64,000 nt of DNA, taken from NCBI GenBank assembly GCA_963780795.1, contig CAWADH010000014.1, positions 186,001 to 250,000 of the forward strand. Direction: 5' to 3'. Below are positions 62,692 to 64,000 of this stretch, one piece after another. Position 1 is the stretch's first letter, and the number at the start of each line of letters is the position of its first letter. A program made the position numbers and the translations under genes. Under the pieces are notes generated by a model. That model saw only the letters and a program-made list of their open reading frames with translations. It was not told the DNA's origin and did no database searches. This DNA comes from DATJGR01 sp963780795 (GTDB lineage Bacteria > Pseudomonadota > Gammaproteobacteria > Pseudomonadales > Azotimanducaceae).

Positions 62692-62892
62692 CGAAGACGT
62701 GACGCGCTCGCGACTTCGTTAAGGGGCGGGCGCGGGCCGCCTGCTCAATTGCGCAAGACCGGTCTGAGCTGCCCGGTTTCGAGGGACGGTCCCGACGGGT
62801 CGATGGGATTCTCCGGTGTCGCGGCAGGGTGCGAAAGTGCCGGCCGCGACCTATCCTCTACCCCGAGAACGCGTCGTCGACCTGGAGAGCCC
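62692..62892. other. intergenic region, 201 bases
   Basis: No ORF of note and no strong terminator; ACGAAG...CTTCGT at about 62693-62720 is a weak inverted repeat that could end the lipoprotein transcript. TGGAGAG just before 62893 is the ribosome site of the E1 alpha gene. Confidence 0.4.
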
Positions 62893-64000
62893 ATGAGCCG
62901 TGAATCCCGCCTGCACATCCCGCGTCCACCGGCGCGCCCCGGCGCGAAGCCGGACTTCAGCTATCTCGCGACTTCCCCCGCCGGCGCGGTCAAGCGTCCC
63001 GACGTCAACGCGAATACGCGCGACATCGAATTCCTGTCCACCGAGATGGTGCGTGTGCTCGACGAACAGCACACCGCGGTCGGTCCGTGGAATCCGCACC
63101 TCGACGCGCCCGATCTGCAGATCGGCCTGCGGCACATGGTGCTGACGCGGATCTTCGACGACCGCATGTTGCGGATTCAGCGGCAGGGCAAGATCTCGTT
63201 CTACATGAAATGCACCGGCGAAGAAGCGGTGGCCGTGGCGCAGTGCATGGCGATGCGTCCGGCCGACATGTTGTTTCCCTCATATAGGGTGCAAGGTCTG
63301 CAGATCGCGCGCGGCCGCAGCCTCGTCGATCTCATGTGCCAGTGCCTGTCGAACACGCGCGACATGTGCAAAGGCCGGCAGATGCCGGTGATGTATCACT
63401 GGGGCTCGGGCAACATCTTCTCGGTGGGAGGCAACCTCACCACGCAGTTTCCGCAGGCGGTCGGTTGGGCAATGGCGGCGGCGATCAAAGGCGAAGACCA
63501 CATAGCAGCCGCCTGGATCGGCGAAGGCTCCAGCGCAGAACCGGACTTTCACCACGCGTTGACGTTTGCGTCCGTCTATCAGGCGCCGGTGATTCTGAAC
63601 GTCGTCAACAACCAGTGGGCGATTTCGACGTTTCAGGGATTCGCAGGCGGCGAACGCGGAACATTTGCCGCACGCGGTCCGGGCTACGGCGTTCCCGGCA
63701 TCCGCGTCGATGGCAACGACTACCTCGCAGTTCACGCGGTTACCGATTGGGCGGCCGAGCGCGCTCGTCAGGGAGCGGGACCGACGTTGATCGAACTCGT
63801 CACGTATCGCGCCGCGGCGCATTCCACCAGCGACGATCCGTCGCGATATCGGCCGAAGGAAGACGCCGCGCAGTGGCCGTTGGGCGATCCGGTGGACCGG
63901 TTGAAGAATCACCTGATCGCGATCGGCGAATGGTCGGAAGCGCGGCAACGCGCGATGGAATCGGAGCTGACCGATCTCGTGAACGCGTCTTGGCAGGAAG
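62893..64000 (+). CDS. 2-oxoisovalerate dehydrogenase E1 alpha subunit (partial)
   Basis: 369 residues visible; the frame runs off the window. The E1 alpha Pfam domain is clear: FYMKCTGEEAVAVAQCMAMRPADMLFPSYR, HWGSGNIFSVGGNL, and the ThDP-Mg motif IGEGSSAEPDFHHALTFASVYQAPVILNVVNNQWAIS (GEG rather than GDG). The phosphorylation-loop-like AHSTSDDPSRYRP matches branched-chain rather than pyruvate dehydrogenase. It decarboxylates branched-chain 2-oxo acids with an E1 beta subunit expected just beyond the window. Confidence 0.93.
   Translation, partial: MSRESRLHIPRPPARPGAKPDFSYLATSPAGAVKRPDVNANTRDIEFLSTEMVRVLDEQHTAVGPWNPHLDAPDLQIGLRHMVLTRIFDDRMLRIQRQGKISFYMKCTGEEAVAVAQCMAMRPADMLFPSYRVQGLQIARGRSLVDLMCQCLSNTRDMCKGRQMPVMYHWGSGNIFSVGGNLTTQFPQAVGWAMAAAIKGEDHIAAAWIGEGSSAEPDFHHALTFASVYQAPVILNVVNNQWAISTFQGFAGGERGTFAARGPGYGVPGIRVDGNDYLAVHAVTDWAAERARQGAGPTLIELVTYRAAAHSTSDDPSRYRPKEDAAQWPLGDPVDRLKNHLIAIGEWSEARQRAMESELTDLVNASWQE

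Noticed and set aside
1..64000. tRNA, rRNA, CRISPR or insertion sequence
   Set aside because: I saw no cloverleaf, rRNA motif, regularly spaced direct repeats with spacers, or transposase.

Overview
The window is gene-dense, high-GC bacterial DNA (GC not counted, but clearly well above 60 percent) with about 70 protein genes and no gene-free stretch longer than about 220 bases. I see no rRNA, tRNA, CRISPR array, transposase or phage gene. The gene set (Na+-translocating NADH:quinone reductase with ApbE and NqrM, MacAB-type efflux, several acyl-CoA dehydrogenases and crotonases, GlpD, branched-chain 2-oxoacid dehydrogenase E1 alpha) fits a free-living aerobic heterotroph of the Pseudomonadota, most likely gamma- or betaproteobacterial. 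The sequence alone does not fix the genus.

Layout. 0-9.3 kb: acyl-CoA and small-molecule catabolism: alpha/beta hydrolase, acyl-CoA dehydrogenase, crotonase, methyltransferase with peroxiredoxin, aldo/keto reductase, then a forward operon of amidohydrolase, ThDP enzyme and SDR. 8.6-14.5 kb: M50 protease with an arylamine N-acetyltransferase homologue, a MacA/ATPase/permease efflux set, and a glycine-rich collagen-like membrane protein. 14.7-16.2 kb: a small protein and a second acyl-CoA dehydrogenase. 16.2-25.5 kb: a sodium bioenergetics block: NhaD-like antiporter, universal stress protein, nqrABCDEF, an intrinsic terminator, apbE and nqrM. 25.5-31 kb: a CBS protein, then a tightly overlapping reverse operon of PNPOx-like protein, GlpD, an alkyl-DHAP-synthase-like FAD oxidase and an FGGY kinase. 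31-45 kb: two GPH-type transporters, macro domain and DUF169 proteins, a crotonase, an EtfB-methyltransferase-like gene beside a third acyl-CoA dehydrogenase, a thioesterase and a second ThDP enzyme of the 6.2 kb type. 45-49.4 kb: an amine oxidase and a benzoylformate-decarboxylase-like ThDP enzyme, each split by a one-base frameshift, with GNAT and HAD genes between. 49.4-56.6 kb: prolyl aminopeptidase, GST, an ArsR/AHSA1 pair with a clear operator palindrome, a secreted HAD phosphatase, class III CoA transferase, alpha/beta hydrolase and thiolase. 56.8-62.7 kb: an envelope and stress cluster: a lipoprotein with internal duplication, CsbD, triple-BON protein, MEDS-like protein, a 48-residue membrane protein, transglutaminase, and two duplicated pairs of glycine-zipper lipoprotein and Crp/Fnr regulator. 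The window ends inside a 2-oxoisovalerate dehydrogenase E1 alpha gene.

Most striking for follow-up: the alkyl-DHAP-synthase/GlpD/kinase operon, the two paralogous ThDP operons of unknown substrate, the sodium block with a terminator lying over the apbE start, the mirror-image duplicated lipoprotein/regulator pairs, a lipoprotein with an exact 64-residue internal repeat, three short GGTGCC(T/A)GGCACC palindromes, and three single-base frameshifts that are either real gene decay or assembly errors.
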